A stretch of 64,000 bases of DNA, taken from contig OY755240.1 in NCBI GenBank assembly GCA_963576725.1, positions 34,700,163-34,764,162 of the forward strand. Direction: 5' to 3'. This DNA comes from Azorinus chamasolen (lineage: Eukaryota; Mollusca; Bivalvia; Cardiida; Solecurtidae). Shown in pieces: positions 12,234 through 24,400 of the stretch. Below the pieces are notes generated by a model. It was not told where the DNA came from. It did not search any database and saw only the letters and a program-made list of their open reading frames with translations. The stretch's first letter is position 1. Each line of letters starts with the position of its first letter. A program made the translations under genes and the position numbers.

Positions 12234-12696
12234 AAAGTAATTGAGAGACAAACAGAGAGACAATGAGACAAGGAGAGAAAAAAGAGAGAAGAGGGAGAAT
12301 GAGAGAAAGGGCAGGGAGAGAGATACACAGACATACGTAGAGACTGACAGAGATATGCAGTGACAGAGACGGCGACAGAGATACATACACAAACACAGAG
12401 AGACAGAGAGAGAAAGAGACAGATATACAGAGAGACAAAGAGAAAGATACAGAGAGACAGAGAGACGAAGAGACAGATACAGAGACAGAGAGACGAAGAG
12501 ACAGATACAGAGAGACATATAGACGAAAAGACATATACAGGGAGACAGAGAGACGAATAGACAGATATAGGGAGACAGATAGACGAAGAGATATATACAG
12601 GGAGACAGAGAGACGAAGAGACAGATACATAGAGACGAAGAGACAGATACAGGGAGACAGAGAGACGAAGAGACAGAGAGACGAAGAGACAGATAC

Positions 12697-12785
<89 letters not shown>

Positions 12786-12816
12786 TATAGATAGATAGAT
12801 AGATAGATAGAGAGAG

Positions 12817-12886
<70 letters not shown>

Positions 12887-13026
12887 GAAGATATATATAC
12901 ATAAAGGCAGAGAGACGAAGAAAGATATACAGAGAGGCAGAGAGACGAAGGGAAAGACGCAGAGATTCAAATAGATAGAGAGATATACATACAGATAGAT
13001 AGACAGACAGGCAGACAGACAGACAA
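12234..13026. repeat. GACAGAGA / GATA / GA microsatellite complex
   Basis: Diverged GAGACAGAGAGACGAAGAGA repeats to about 12690, a (GATA)n run at 12694-12812, a (GA)n run at about 12826-12886, then a mixed right half closing with a short GACA/GGCA run near 13000-13026. Leucine/serine-rich minus frames of up to 295 codons are entirely made of this tract. Confidence 0.95.
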
Positions 13027-13039
13027 AACAAATGTGAAA

Positions 13040-13085
13040 CAAGAGTGTCGAATAGTTTGGATCCCGATGAGACACCGAGTAAGAG
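13040..13085. mobile_element. P1 left arm at array edge
   Basis: GTGTCGAATAGTTTGGATCC followed by CGATGAGACACCGAGTAAG. Only the left arm and centre are visible. Abuts the microsatellite complex. Confidence 0.65.
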
Positions 13086-13245
13086 TTCAAAGTGTTATGT
13101 TTTATTACTTGGATATGTCATACACTATGTATAATCGAAATTCCATCATAGTATTTGTCCGTCTCAGAAGTATTGCGTGCTTGGTCCTCTGCCATCGGAT
13201 TGTTTTCTGGCAGGGAATGGTTTCCTGGAATGGTTACAACAAAAA

Positions 13246-14370
13246 GTCAAATACTGCTGGATTGGTATCAGACAAATACTGCTGGATTGGTATCAGATAA
13301 ATACTGCTGGATTGGTATCAGATAAATACTGCTGGATTGGTATCAGATAAATACTGCTGGATTGGTATCAGTCCAATACTGCTGGATTGGTATCAGATAA
13401 ATACTGCTGGATTGGTATCAGATAAATACTGCTGGATTGGTATGAGATAAATATTGCTGGATTGGTATCAGATAAATACTGCTGGATTGGTATCAGATAA
13501 ATACTGCTGGATTGGTATGAGATAAATACTGCTGGATTGGTATCAGATAAATACTGCTGGATTGGTATCAGTCCAATACTGCTGGATTGGTATCAGATAA
13601 ATACTGCTGGATTGGTATCAGATAAATACTGCTGGATTGGTATCAGATAAATACTGCTGGATTGGTATCAGATAAATACTGCTGGATTGGTATCAGATAA
13701 ATACTGCTGGATTGGTATCAGTCCAATACTGCTGGATTGGTATCAGTCCAATACTGCTGGATTGGTATCAGATAAATACTGCTGGATTGGTATCAGATAA
13801 ATACTGCTGGATTGGTATCAGTCCAATACTGCTGGATTGGTATCAGATAAATACTGCTGGATTGGTATCAGATAAATACTGCTGGATTGGTATCAGATAA
13901 ATACTGCTGGATTGGTATCAGTCCAATACTGCTGGATTGGTATCAGATAAATACTGCTGGATTGGTATCAGATAAATACTGCTGGATTGGTATCAGATAA
14001 ATACTGCTGGATTGGTATCAGATAAATACTGCTGGATTGGTATCAGATAAATACTGCTGGATTGGTATCAGATAAATACTGCTGGATTGGTATCAGTCCA
14101 ATACTGCTGGATTGGTATCAGATAAATACTGCTGGATTGGTATCAGATAAATACTGCTGGATTGGTATCAGATAAATACTGCTGGATTGGTATCAGATAA
14201 ATACTGCTGGATTGGTATCAGATAAATACTGCTGGATTGGTATCAGTCCAATACTGCTGGATTGGTATCAGATAAATACTGCTGGATTGGTATCAGATAA
14301 ATACTGCTGGATTGGTATCAGATAAATACTGCTGGATTGGTATCAGATAAATACTGCTGGATTGGTATCA
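13246..14370. repeat. 25-bp minisatellite, 45 copies
   Basis: Exactly 1125 bp, that is 45 copies of (GATA or GTCC)AATACTGCTGGATTGGTATCA with almost no other variation. GTCC variants begin at 13371, 13571, 13721, 13746, 13821, 13921, 14096 and 14246. In GTCC copies the junction reads ATTGG-tatcagt-CCAAT, a small inverted repeat absent from GATA copies. The extreme homogeneity implies recent expansion or active homogenisation. Confidence 0.98.
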
Positions 14371-14374
14371 GATA

Positions 14375-15235
14375 TTGATAAACTTCCTATAGATACCGTT
14401 AGACGTCAATGCTTATTTTTAAAATTAGAGATGTGAGTTTCAGATGCGAGATGTAAGGCTTTTATGGTCTTATTGTATACCGGTATATTAGAAGCTGATT
14501 TGTGTATCTTCAGTGGTTTTGGGATAGAATGACCTTCGATGTTACGGTACAATGAGGAACGCCTTGTACATTGTATACGTTTGTGAAGGTCAGTGGTTTT
14601 CGCCCGCTGTGTGCACTTTAACCTTTGCAAAGCTACGTTTCTTTTGCGGTTTTCACACGCTATGTTATATTTATAAGATTATGAACTATACCCTCGTTGT
14701 GTACGAAACAGAATCTTCATTGGAACAGATTCTGATGTGACGACATAATACTCGGCATCTCATTTGGACCCAGTCTGTTTGAAATTACATTGCAAATTCC
14801 ATCACGAAAGGTTAAAGGTTAATTCAGGTGAGAATTTGGGTATTGTTACTATTGTTACTCCCCCCTGGGATGGTTAAAACACTCGCAAGAATGCCGTTCC
14901 TCTAAAAAATTATCATTCTACTACTAGAAGGTCCATCCAGGTCCCGAGGTTATTAATAAAATATATGTATATGTAAAATATTTATAAATACTATTGAGTT
15001 ACAATTGTACAAGATTAGATCGGTACTACTATTTTAGTACATACATGTAGGTTGGAGTTTAACCTTTAACATTCTAATCGCTAATTTGTGATAACTCTGC
15101 TAGTACATTGGACCCAGTAGCAAGGAATTCCATCAGGATACAAGTGTCAGATCATGTTTATAAAACGACATGCTAGAAAAACGCTTAATGAAGCACTGAA
15201 ATAGACGAACGTATCAGTGAGAGATTACTTACCCT
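14375..15235. other. Unique spacer with P1 remnants
   Basis: No gene recognised. A degenerate P1 arm (TTGGACCCAGTAGC) with an upstream TTTAACCTTTAACA end lies at about 15058-15140. Confidence 0.5.
14735..14795. mobile_element. P1 right-arm fragment
   Basis: ACTCGGCATCTCATTTGG then ACCCAGTCTGTTTG: P1 centre and right arm, mutated. Confidence 0.6.
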
Positions 15236-15900
15236 TGGATGATGTACCTGTATAAAGATTACTAACACTTGGACAATGTAATAAGATTACTAACACTTGG
15301 ACAATGTATAAAGATTACTAACACTTGGACAATGTAATAAGATTACTAACACTTGGACAATGTAGTAATATTACTAACCCTTGGACAATGTATAAATATT
15401 ACTTACATTGGACAATGTATAAAGATTACTAAAACCTTGACAATGTATAGAGATTACTAACACTTGGACAATGTATAAAGATTACTAACACTTGGACAAT
15501 GTAATAAGATTACTAACCCTTGGACAATGTATAAAGATTACTAACACTTTGACAATGTATAGAGATTACTAACACTTTGACAATGTATAGAGATTACTAA
15601 CACCTGGACAATGTATATAGAGATTACTAACACCTGGACAATGTATAGATATTACTAACACTTGGGCAATGGATAAAGATTACTAACACTTGGACAATGT
15701 ATAAATATTACCAACACCTGGACAATGTATAAATATTACCAACACATGGACAATGTATAAAGATTACTAACACTTGGACAATGTATTAAGATTACTAACA
15801 CTTGGACAATGTATAAATATTACTAACACTTGGACAATGTATAAAGATTACTTATACTTGGACAATGTATAAAGATTACTAACACTTGGACAATGTACAT
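15236..15900. repeat. 27-28 bp minisatellite
   Basis: Unit AAGATTACTAACACTTGGAC plus AATGTAT(A), about 24 copies with small indels at the AT(A)A junction. Confidence 0.95.
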
Positions 15901-16092
15901 GTACTGACATTTTCAACGCTGAAGTTTCAAACTGACTTTTCCACAATTGAGACAGGTCAAACTTATCGCTTAATATTAAAGGACTTGTTTTAAAGAAAGG
16001 TGTAACATTGCAAACAGTACGTGCGCTGATGAAAGGGCTTCTGTATGAACTCTCTATTCTGACATTAGTGATTCGTTTCCCGCATTGAAAGG

Positions 16093-16170
16093 GCTAAACG
16101 TGTATTTTGTAGCTGGTGTACACCCGTGCCAGCTAAACGTGTATTTTGTAGCTGGTGTACACCCGTGCCA
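16093..16170. repeat. 39-bp perfect tandem duplication
   Basis: GCTAAACGTGTATTTTGTAG plus CTGGTGTACACCCGTGCCA occurs twice in direct succession without a mismatch. Confidence 0.95.
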
Positions 16171-17039
16171 GCATAGCTGCACACACTGCAGTGTAAACTT
16201 AGATTCATAGGATTCTGTGCTGTGGGTTTTCGGCTTTATATTTAGATAAAAACGTTCTTTTCTTTTTAGCTCACCTGAGCCAAAGGCTCAAGGTGAGCTA
16301 TTGTGACCGCCTGTCGTCCGTCGTCCGTCTGTCCGTCTGTCCGTCTGTCCGTCTGTCCGTCCGTCTGTCCGTTCACTTTTATTTCAAATGACTTCTTCTC
16401 CTAAACCACTGGGAGGATTTCAACCAAATTTCACAGAAATGTACCTTAGGGTGTCCTCTATCAGTTTTGTTAAAATCATGACCCCCGGGCAAAAAATGGC
16501 CCCGCCCCACTACTTTTACAGGTTTTTTTTTTAAATCTTTAAAAATCTTCTTCTCTGAAACCACAATTTCTAGAGCTTTGATATTTGGTATATAGCATCA
16601 TCTAATGGTCCTTTACCAAGTTTGTTAAAATGATGACCCCCGGGCCAAAAATGGCCCTGCCCTTGGGCTTGTAGTTTTTACATAGACTTATATAGGGAAA
16701 CCTTTAAAAATCTTTTTGTCTGAAACCACATAATCTAGAGCTAAGATATTTGGTATGAAGCATCACCTAATATACCACTATCAGGTGTGTTCAAATAATG
16801 ACCCCTGGGCCAAAAATGGTCTCACCCTGGGGTTTTATGCTACTTAACATCTGAATCTGTAACACTTAAAAGGTAATTTCCTCACAGTTATTTCCCTTGT
16901 CCCATCAGCATAGCCATAAGGGACAAAGGGAGATAACTGCATTGGAGTTTTAGTGTCATTCTATTTATATCTATTTATGATAAAATGTTGAAGGTGAATC
17001 AGTGTAGCTGTTTTAGAAGGCATAGAAACAGATCTGTCA

Positions 17040-17149
17040 AATTCCATTAGCAAATAACAGACACTGATCCTACAGGAGCCACCTTATCTGGGTCTACTCT
17101 GTATGCAGATGCATGAAAACAAGTTTATATGAGGGAAATTAAGGGTTAA
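17040..17149. mobile_element. P2 element nested in the 2.5-kb element
   Basis: Arms CAGACACTGATCCTAC and GGGTCTACTCTGTATGCAG, then GCATGAAAAC...ATGAGGGAAATTAAGGGTTAA. The right terminal pattern matches P2 at 18228-18376. Confidence 0.75.
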
Positions 17150-17225
17150 ATGAACAACTCCAGATCCTTCAGTTCAAAGGTTACAGCGCTCGGCAGTAAA
17201 ATCTCTCCAGGTCAATGCATGACTC

Positions 17226-17430
17226 TTAACTCTTTGCATGCTAGTGGTGAAACTGTGATTACCTATGCAAACAGTTTGGATCCAGATGAGAGGCCGCATT
17301 CTGCAGCGTCTCATCAGGATCCAAACTGTTTGTCATCTTAACCATATTTTTGCAATAAAAAGAAAGTAAGTTTAATTTAAGAATTGAAGCAGATGACAAT
17401 AACTTTTTGTTGCAGACGAAACATTAAAGG
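17226..17430. mobile_element. P1 element, best long copy
   Basis: Starts TTAACTCTTTGCATG, then GTGATTACCTATGCAAACAG, then arm AGTTTGGATCCAGATGAGA, centre GGCCGCATTCTGCAGCGT, and inverted arm TCTCATCAGGATCCAAACTG. The right flank ends in a pair of CAGA(C/T)GA motifs like other P1 copies (23120, 25600, 53116). I infer a TTAA-bounded non-autonomous DNA element. Confidence 0.8.
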
Positions 17431-18061
17431 CATTTTGACCTATGAACCCCAGTGTGTAGTGTTAGTGATAGCTAGATGTTACATGGTGTCTTCCAATGTC
17501 TCTCAAATTAGATGTGAGAGATATTGGAAAGTAACAATTCAGCCAATCAAGGAAAATGATCACCATCTAGACTTTTGATCTGGGTCCAAACCCAACTGAT
17601 GTAAGTCATGGTAATGTTTAAGAAAACTGTGAAAACATGATTATGCAATGGCCCAACTGATATAAGTCATGGTAATTCTTAAGAAAACATGATAATGCAT
17701 TTGCCCCCCTAACAATGATAGGTGTTAAAATTACTACTGCTGCCCAAAAAAGCATCTTAAATATAACATTTTTATATAAAATTTGATGACAACACATTAA
17801 AAAGTCCTAAAATGTCTGAATTTTGTATGATATTAATGAAATAACTGAGTAAATATAACTTAATTATAACAATAGACGTAACTCTTCTCAATTTCAATTG
17901 TTAAAAATACTAATGACCCATTTAATTGAATTATCATGAGATATTCACACCTAGATCTAGAATTATTTCTAAACACCTATTAACCCTTAACCTATTTGCT
18001 TTGACAAAAATTGATCTGGGACTACTCTTGTTTGCTAATGCTTAAAAAATTGTTATTGCCA

Positions 18062-18200
18062 TAAATAGAAGTTTTAGCTTTGAAAAAAACTGTAAAATCA
18101 AATCTATATCTTGTCAAATGTAAACAGAGCAGACCCTGATCAGACAGCTTCTATAGCAGCCTTCTGATCTAGTCTACTCTTATTTTTAATGTGTAAAACA
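18062..18200. mobile_element. P2 element
   Basis: Left flank TTTAGCTTTGAAAAAAACTG, arm GTAAACAGAGCAGACCCTGA, centre CAGCTTCTATAGCAGCC, right arm TTCTGATCTAGTCTACTCTT. Same flank as P2 at 18228 and 54628. Confidence 0.8.
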
Positions 18201-18227
18201 CATTATTTCTCTGAAGAGAAGTTTTTG

Positions 18228-18376
18228 CTTTGACAAAAACTGTAGAATCCGATCTATATTGTGTCAAAAGAAACAGAGAAGACCCAGATCAGACAGCTTC
18301 CGTAGGAGTGGTCTGATCTGAGTCTACTCTGTTTGCTAATGCATGAAAACAGCTTTATATGAGGGAAAGGGTTAAA
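18228..18376. mobile_element. P2 element, best long copy
   Basis: Left flank TTTTTGCTTTGACAAAAACT, arm AAACAGAGAAGACCCAGATC, centre with CTTCCGTAGGAG, right arm GTCTGATCTGAGTCTACTCT, tail ATGAGGGAAAGGGTTAA. Used as the reference for P2. Confidence 0.82.
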
Positions 18377-18779
18377 CGATTTTTAAAGATATTCTTATTG
18401 GTCATTTCACACAAAAACTGGCATTATGTACTGCCTAGCACTTTATTTGCCTATATACCTGGGTCAAGGTATAATTGCATTAATTGCATAGCTTTATTGA
18501 AGTCATTTGAATTTCTCAAAGACCAGTTTTAGGCATTTTGAGCTAAGGCAAAAATGGCACAAGTTGTAAACAGTTTAGATCTTGGTCAACCATTCACTTG
18601 GTATTAGTTCTGAATCCAGTTCAAGTTTATTCAGCAGTGAAAGGGTGAAAGCAGTGCACTAAGCTTATTTCATCTGCTAGATTGTTTTCCACTGAAAAAT
18701 TAACATGTCAATATACATGTATTACTGTAACTCAGGTGAGCGATATAGGGCCAATGGCCCTCTTGTTATGCAATGTTTT

Positions 18780-20090
18780 CCTCAAAAAACATTTTCTTTT
18801 CACAAACAACTGGACGGTTCTTTAAATAACTACTTATTGGAAACTTTCGAAAATAGGAAATTAACCAAATTACTTTCGTATTTCTGTTCAGCAATAATAC
18901 CATCCTCGAATATTTACTACATGTAGTTCTAGTATTATTTCATGGCACTGTATGACTGGTGGAAGCATTAATAAAACTATTCAATATACATCCATAACGA
19001 ATTTATCTATTCATGATATTTCTTTCATCCGAGTTTTGAGAAAAAAGCTCGCAACTAATTGTTTTCCAGTCAACCGCGTATTTTTTTATTGATAACTGAG
19101 TCTGTTGAGTCCGTAAATTAGTCACGCCATTTAAGGTAGAACGACAGTGGTTTCTGACAAGCTCGGAAAATCCCGGTAGAACTCACCGAGGTGTTCCGAT
19201 TCGTACAGGTTATTTCAAGGCCAATTCGTCGTAGGCTATTTACATACCAGCTTCCGATCAACCAAGCGGTGAATACCTGAATATTGTCAATATTGGTTAG
19301 CGTTGTTGGATTTACTGACGACAAAGCCTTTACTTGGCGGATAAAACCAACCTATTAATAGGGTAAGTATTTTTTAACTATCGAGATTATAGAATTGCTT
19401 TCAGCCCTACAGGGAAATAAGTCTAATGTGCTAAGCAAACCATGTAGAATGAGACAATGTACTGCGTCGCCGTAGCTGTGGTGTTTTATCAGGGTTCACT
19501 GGTTGACACTCAACAACATTTACAGTCATTTGATATGTGAAGATTAATTAGACTGTGCGTATATATCCTGGCGGCTGATCCGGATTAACGCTATGTAAAT
19601 AACCGTAGACACATTTTCACATGACACGACTCTAAAGTTTTTCCTTATTCAAATAACATCTAAACCATTGTGTTTAATCACGAAATACACTATAGCACGA
19701 TAGTTGAAAATAGTATCATAATATCAAGTTATTGCTGTAACAGGGACGAAATATTGACCTGTAGTACACCATAGTTTCCATACTGCTAGTTTTGTGACTG
19801 TTGTGGTTGAGGGTTCATGGTACATTCATAAGCAAGATGCATGCTCTGGAGTCTGGACCTGGTATTATCAGTGAGTAAACCCTGTTTTAAGTGACAATTT
19901 TGTGATGAAACAGTCCAAATCTTTGAGAGCAGCTAATTGCTTGTAGCGTATTAGGTTTCCACCCACCGTTAAGAGCCAGCATTAAACTTATCTTCCAATA
20001 GTCGCTTAAGAATCAAGATCGGAACTAAAACGAAGTTCCTCAGCGCCCCCATATGGATCTCAACTGTTTTTCAAATTTATCACGAAGTAG
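18780..20090. other. Unique region, no gene identified
   Basis: No recognisable protein family. The 68-codon minus frame at 19118-19324 is the only mildly codon-like stretch, and it has a GTAAGT on the plus strand just beyond it (about 19362). I do not recognise it and do not call an exon. Confidence 0.45.
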
Positions 20091-20950
20091 CTCAAATAGT
20101 GAACATTTATATGTGTCTGTAGGGACGCGTGACGTAGCTCGTACAGTGATAGTGTTAGGTACGTCTGGAAGGACGCATGACTTAGCTTATACGGTGACAA
20201 TGTTAGACACGCGTGACGTAGGTAGTATAGTGACAATGTTTGGTATGTCTGTAAGGATGCGCGACGTTGACCGCACAGTGACAGTGTTACGTACGTCGGT
20301 AATGGCTCGTGATGTAGATCGTACAGTGACAATGTTACGTACGTCTGTAGGGGCGCGTGGCTTAGCTCGTGTAGTGACAATGGTAAGTTCGTCTGTAGGG
20401 ACGCGTGACGTAGCTCGCACAGTAATAATGATAGTGATACTGTTAGGTACGTCTGCTGTGACAGATGGTGACGCTAAATACAGTAACACGTTAGGTACGT
20501 CTGTGGGGACGCACGATATAGCTCGTATAGTGACAATATTAAATATGTTTAAAGGAATGCGTGAAGTAGCTCGTACAGTGACATTGTTAAGTACTTCTAT
20601 AGGGACGCTTGAAGTAGCTCGTATGGTAATTCTATTAGGTACGTCTATAGGGACGTGTGAACTAGCTAGTATAGTTACAGTTTTGTTCTTCTCTAGGGGC
20701 GCGTGACGTTGCTCGTACAGGGACAGTGTTAAGTACGGATGTAGGGAAACGTGACGTAGCTCGTGCAGTGACAGTGTTAAATACATGTATAGGGAAGCGT
20801 GAAGTAGCTCGTAAAGTGACATTGTAAAGTAATTGTGTAGGGAAGCGTGGCGTAAATGGTACAGGGACACGTGGCGTCGGTCGTATAGCGACATTGTTAG
20901 GTACGGATGTAGGGACGCGTGGCGTCGGTCGTATAGCGACATTGTTAGGT
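20090..20950. repeat. CpG-rich 48-bp minisatellite
   Basis: Unit GTAGGGACGCGTGACGTAGC plus TCGTACAGTGACAATGTTAG plus GTACGTCT (48 bp), about 18 copies. Each copy has TGACGT or a close variant and several CpGs, unusual for this AT-rich window. Frames of 217 (plus) and 251 (minus) codons result from the multiple-of-three period. Confidence 0.94.
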
Positions 20951-22140
20951 TAAGATTAAGTTTTATACTACGTACACAATTTTGTACAGGTGTAGCAATT
21001 ATTCAAATTATTAATTTGAATATAAATGTATGAAACTCCAATGACTCGGCTATTGGAGATCAACTTGTTGTATTATTTGTACGTCGTTGAAGGGTTAAAC
21101 TGAACGTCGAATAAGTTTACACCTCATCAGGGTCGCTGCTATTCGAAACCCAAACACTGTTTTGTAAAGAGTTTGCTTTACAATGAAAACGGATAACAAA
21201 TCAAGAACATGTGTGCGTTATCCATTGTAACTGATGGTGGTTGACGTAATCTTGAATGCTCTGAACTAATGTGATTTTTCAATTTTTAGCAGACGACAGT
21301 CTGTATCAGTTTTAGCATACGACAATATATGCCGTACATATTAAAGCAGTTCGTTTGAAGTTAATAGAAATCGGTTTCGCATACAAGAGCCAAGCTTCTC
21401 TTGTCAAACTTGCTTGTCCTAAAATAAACATTCACCATTACTATAATTTCAATTACCCTATATTAAAATGCTTATTAGCACCTGGACGGTGACCGGTGAA
21501 TCCAGAGCTGATTTAGTAGCCCCGGCTCTTTCTGAGCTTCAATATGCCACCCATCGGACAATGCATTCAGCAAAGGGAACCCAATTATCTACTAACCGAA
21601 GAAATGTATGGTTTCCCGCCATTTAAACGCCTCTAACACTTTGTACTGATCAACAAATTTACTGTACGTGTCGATACATATAAAAAGCTTCATTGATTTT
21701 CTCTAGGTCTCTTTCATAGCTTTTTGAATGGGAAGTTTTGTTCTGGTAATTGATCGATGAAGAATATTATCTAACTTGTGGTAAATGGATGATGTTATAA
21801 AAGCCGCGAAATGTAAACATTTCATTTTCCCTATGTAAACGCATTGCATCACGGTTTGGTATTTGTAAAAACAACAATTCTGCTGTCTCATATACTGCCA
21901 CACGACTTTTAGACAGGCGTCTATAAGATACATTCATAGTGCTAAGCTATTAAGCTTCCAACCAGTTTCGTCTGCAAACTATCTTATTTACTTTAATCCT
22001 CTTGATTTTCGTATAAAAAGCCATAATCACAACATCTAACAATTTAGATGCTCGTGTAACTCGGCATTTAATCTGAATTGAAACTTTTTGCAAAGGTAAT
22101 CGCAGTTTCACCCAAGAAAGTGAATGAGTTGATCCGATTT
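20951..22140. other. Unique spacer with P1 remnants
   Basis: No gene recognised. Fragments of P1 lie at 21085-21160 (AAGGGTTAAAC then CCTCATCAGGG) and 22040-22110 (GTAACTCGGCAT then TTTGCAAAGGTAATCGCAGT). Confidence 0.5.
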
Positions 22141-22232
22141 CTACTGTGGGTGTGATTCTTTTGTCAGTGTGGTTTGAAAGGTTTACATGGATGCGATTCT
22201 TGTGTCAGTGTGGTTTGAAAGGTTTATATTGC
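22138..22232. repeat. ~46-bp tandem duplication
   Basis: Two copies of GTG(C)GATTCTT(T/G)TGTCAGTGTGG followed by TTTGAAAGGTTTA(C/T)AT. Confidence 0.85.
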
Positions 22233-22371
22233 GATGAAATGTTCAAATAGTTTCTCGTACAGTAACACTTCTCTAGAGCAACAAACAACAATAGTACTGT
22301 ACTGTTAAAGGTAGATTTCATTCGGTATGTAAGGGTTTATTTTGCGAAAGGATTTTGAATAACAAACGATG

Positions 22372-22460
22372 TGTATCCAGATAAGAAGGCTTCTATATAG
22401 GAGCCGTCTAATCTGGGTCTACACTGTTTTCAGATGAAACTCGTTTCCGGATTCAAGTGA
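22372..22460. mobile_element. P2 element
   Basis: ATCCAGATAAGAAGGCTTCT, GGAGCCGTCTAATCTGGGTC and TACACTGTTTTCAGATGAAA: complete centre and right arm, left arm shortened. Confidence 0.7.
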
Positions 22461-22569
22461 TTAAAGACGTCGACCGAACCCTTTCACTGTCACACATTTG
22501 TCAGTTGTATATTTGTCCTCTGCTTTGATTTTCATCATTGAATTTTCTTCCTTTTTGTTTAAAACAGAA

Positions 22570-22650
22570 ACTCCCAGTAACAACAGTTTGGAACGTGATG
22601 AGACGATGCATTACCCGGTGTCTCATCTGGATCCAAACTGTTAGTATAGT
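22570..22650. mobile_element. P1 element
   Basis: Arm ACAGTTTGGAACGTGATGAG, centre ACGATGCATTACCCGGTG, right arm TCTCATCTGGATCCAAACTG. Both arms clear. Confidence 0.8.
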
Positions 22651-23119
22651 ATCACCACTGACAGCGATAAACCAGAGTGGTGACGAGTTCAGTATATCTG
22701 CGCATTTAAATTTATATTCTGTCACACACGTACGCACGCACATGAGTGAGTAGCAGGTGCACTCTTCTTCACTCCTAATGACCAAATGCCAAATGGTGCC
22801 AATGCTCGCGAGTGTCAACCAGTGTAGCCTTTGACTGGACATCGAGTAGTTAACTCTGATCCTGGTCTACACTTTTCAAAAACACTTAGGATATATTTGG
22901 CGCTGATCATAAATACAACCTTCCCCTTATAAATGGGCATATAACATTTGGTTTAAATGTACATGTTCTCCATTGATCACCACCACAGGTATATGAAAAG
23001 GCATTGTGAGTCAGAGACGGTATGCATCCAGGCACAAAAGAATGCCTAACCCTCATTATAAAGCAATAACAACGAGATGTGTCGATATTATACAACGTTT
23101 AGTCTGTGTGCCCATTCAG

Positions 23120-23340
23120 TAATTGACTCTTTCACTTCCAAAGCTGCATCTGTGCTTACCTATGGAGACAGTTTTGATCCAGATCAGACGCCGAGTAATT
23201 CGGTATGGGATCAGTATCCAAACAGTGTGGTACTGTGGTAAAGTTTTTGAAAGACGAGAGGAGAAAATTAAGCAAACGCAAAAAAAATGTAGCAGACGAC
23301 AAAGTCTGCCGACGAAAATATTTTGCGAAAATTTAATAGG
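23120..23340. mobile_element. P1 element, long copy
   Basis: ATTGACTCTTTCAC at the left, GTGCTTACCTATGGAGACAG, arm TTTTGATCCAGATCAGAC, centre GCCGAGTAATTCGG, then a right arm. The A-rich right flank contains AGCAGACGACAAAGTCTG and ends near TTTGCGAAAATTTAA. Confidence 0.78.
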
Positions 23341-23509
23341 AAACATTTTAAAAGGGCAATGTTAGACGATTATTTATCAATTACCACTTTTATTCGTTAT
23401 TTGGGTAGATTAGTATCTAAACAAGTATGATACATTCACCATCCTCTGTTTTTTAAATTAAAAATTTTGACAAGTGTTTTTCATACATTTGCTTCTTTTT
23501 TTTTTTTTA

Positions 23510-23948
23510 TTTCATATCAAGATTCATTATTGGTTAGTTTATTTGTGATCAAGACTCTTTATTGGTTAGTTTATTTGTGATCAAGACTCAGTTTATTTGT
23601 GATCAAGACTCATTATTGGTTAGTTTTATTTTGTGATCAAGACTCTTTATTGGTTAGTTTATTTGTGATCAAGACTCATTATTGGTTAGTTTATTTGTGA
23701 TCACTGCTCTTTATTGGTTAGTTTGCTTGTGATCAAGACTCATTATTGGTTAGTTTATTTGTGATCAAGACTCATTATTGGTTAGTTTATTTGTGATCAA
23801 GACTCATTATTGGTTAGTTTTATTTTGTGATCAAGACTCTTTATTGGTTAGTTTATTTGTGATTAAAACTCATTATTGGTTAGTTTATTTGTGATCAAGA
23901 CTCATTATTGGTTAGTTTGCTTGTGATCAAGACTCTTAGTGGTTAGTT
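23510..23948. repeat. 32-bp minisatellite
   Basis: Unit TCATTATTGGTTAGTTTATT plus TGTGATCAAGAC, about 13 copies. Each has a TGATCA palindrome. Confidence 0.95.
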
Positions 23949-23984
23949 TCAACTCAGACTGGGATCATCTTTACAATCATCACC

Positions 23985-24180
23985 GTGTCAATTGTCATCA
24001 TCATCGCTATCATCATCATTAACAAAAACAACAACAACATCATGCAACAACATCGCAACAATAGACAGCAGTGCCACAAGAAAGCCGTCGCAGCCACTTA
24101 TGTTAGCATCATCGTGAATTCTTTAACGACAGTAACAACATCATCATCGACAGTAACAAAACTGTCACAGTGTCATTGAT
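23985..24180. repeat. CAT/AAC trinucleotide-rich tract
   Basis: ATCATCATC and AACAACAAC runs interspersed. The short frame here is low complexity. Confidence 0.85.
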
Positions 24181-24330
24181 AACATACTCTATCCATTATA
24201 ATCATTTATATTCACATTTGCAAATTTTGTGAAAAAAAAGTCAGTCTGAATTATAAAGTAACCTGTAACATAGCAATATTATTGTTTTCGCCTCTTGACA
24301 TTAAACTTAATTTGCTGAGACATGAAATGT

Positions 24331-24400
24331 GTCAATATACACTCCGTACATATAGATAGAAATATGTCAATATACACTCCGTACATATAGATAGAAATAT
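24331..24400. repeat. 35-bp perfect tandem duplication
   Basis: GTCAATATACACTCCGTACA plus TATAGATAGAAATAT occurs twice in a row. Confidence 0.95.

Larger units (their letters stand above)
16274..18775. mobile_element. 2.5-kb dispersed element with hairpin ends
   Basis: Left end is a hairpin, AGCTCACCTGAGCC-aaa-GGCTCAAGGTGAGCT (one bulged base), followed by a GTCCGTC/TGTC microsatellite (about 16315-16375). Right end carries CTCAGGTGAGCGAT then the hairpin AGGGCCAATGGCCCT. GCTCACCTGAG is inverted between the two ends. Internal sequence has repeated ~170-bp blocks containing 'ATGACCCC(C/T)GGGC(C)AAAAATGG'. I recall these ends from many bivalve sequences (unverified). No coding frame found. P1 and P2 elements are nested inside, so it is older than they are. 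Exact ends and class are uncertain. Confidence 0.7.

Noticed and set aside
12189..13090. Leucine/serine/tyrosine-rich frames of 280 and 295 codons (minus strand)
   Set aside because: Translations of the GACAGA/GATA/GA microsatellite complex.
13246..14370. Possible CRISPR array (regular short repeats)
   Set aside because: Units are directly contiguous without unique spacers, in a eukaryotic context. It is a minisatellite.
19118..19324. Possible exon with nearby GTAAGT
   Set aside because: Too short, no homolog recognised, no branch or acceptor evidence. Left as an unexplained spacer.
20053..20942. Frames of 217 (plus) and 251 (minus) codons
   Set aside because: The 48-bp CpG-rich array is open on both strands; no domain.
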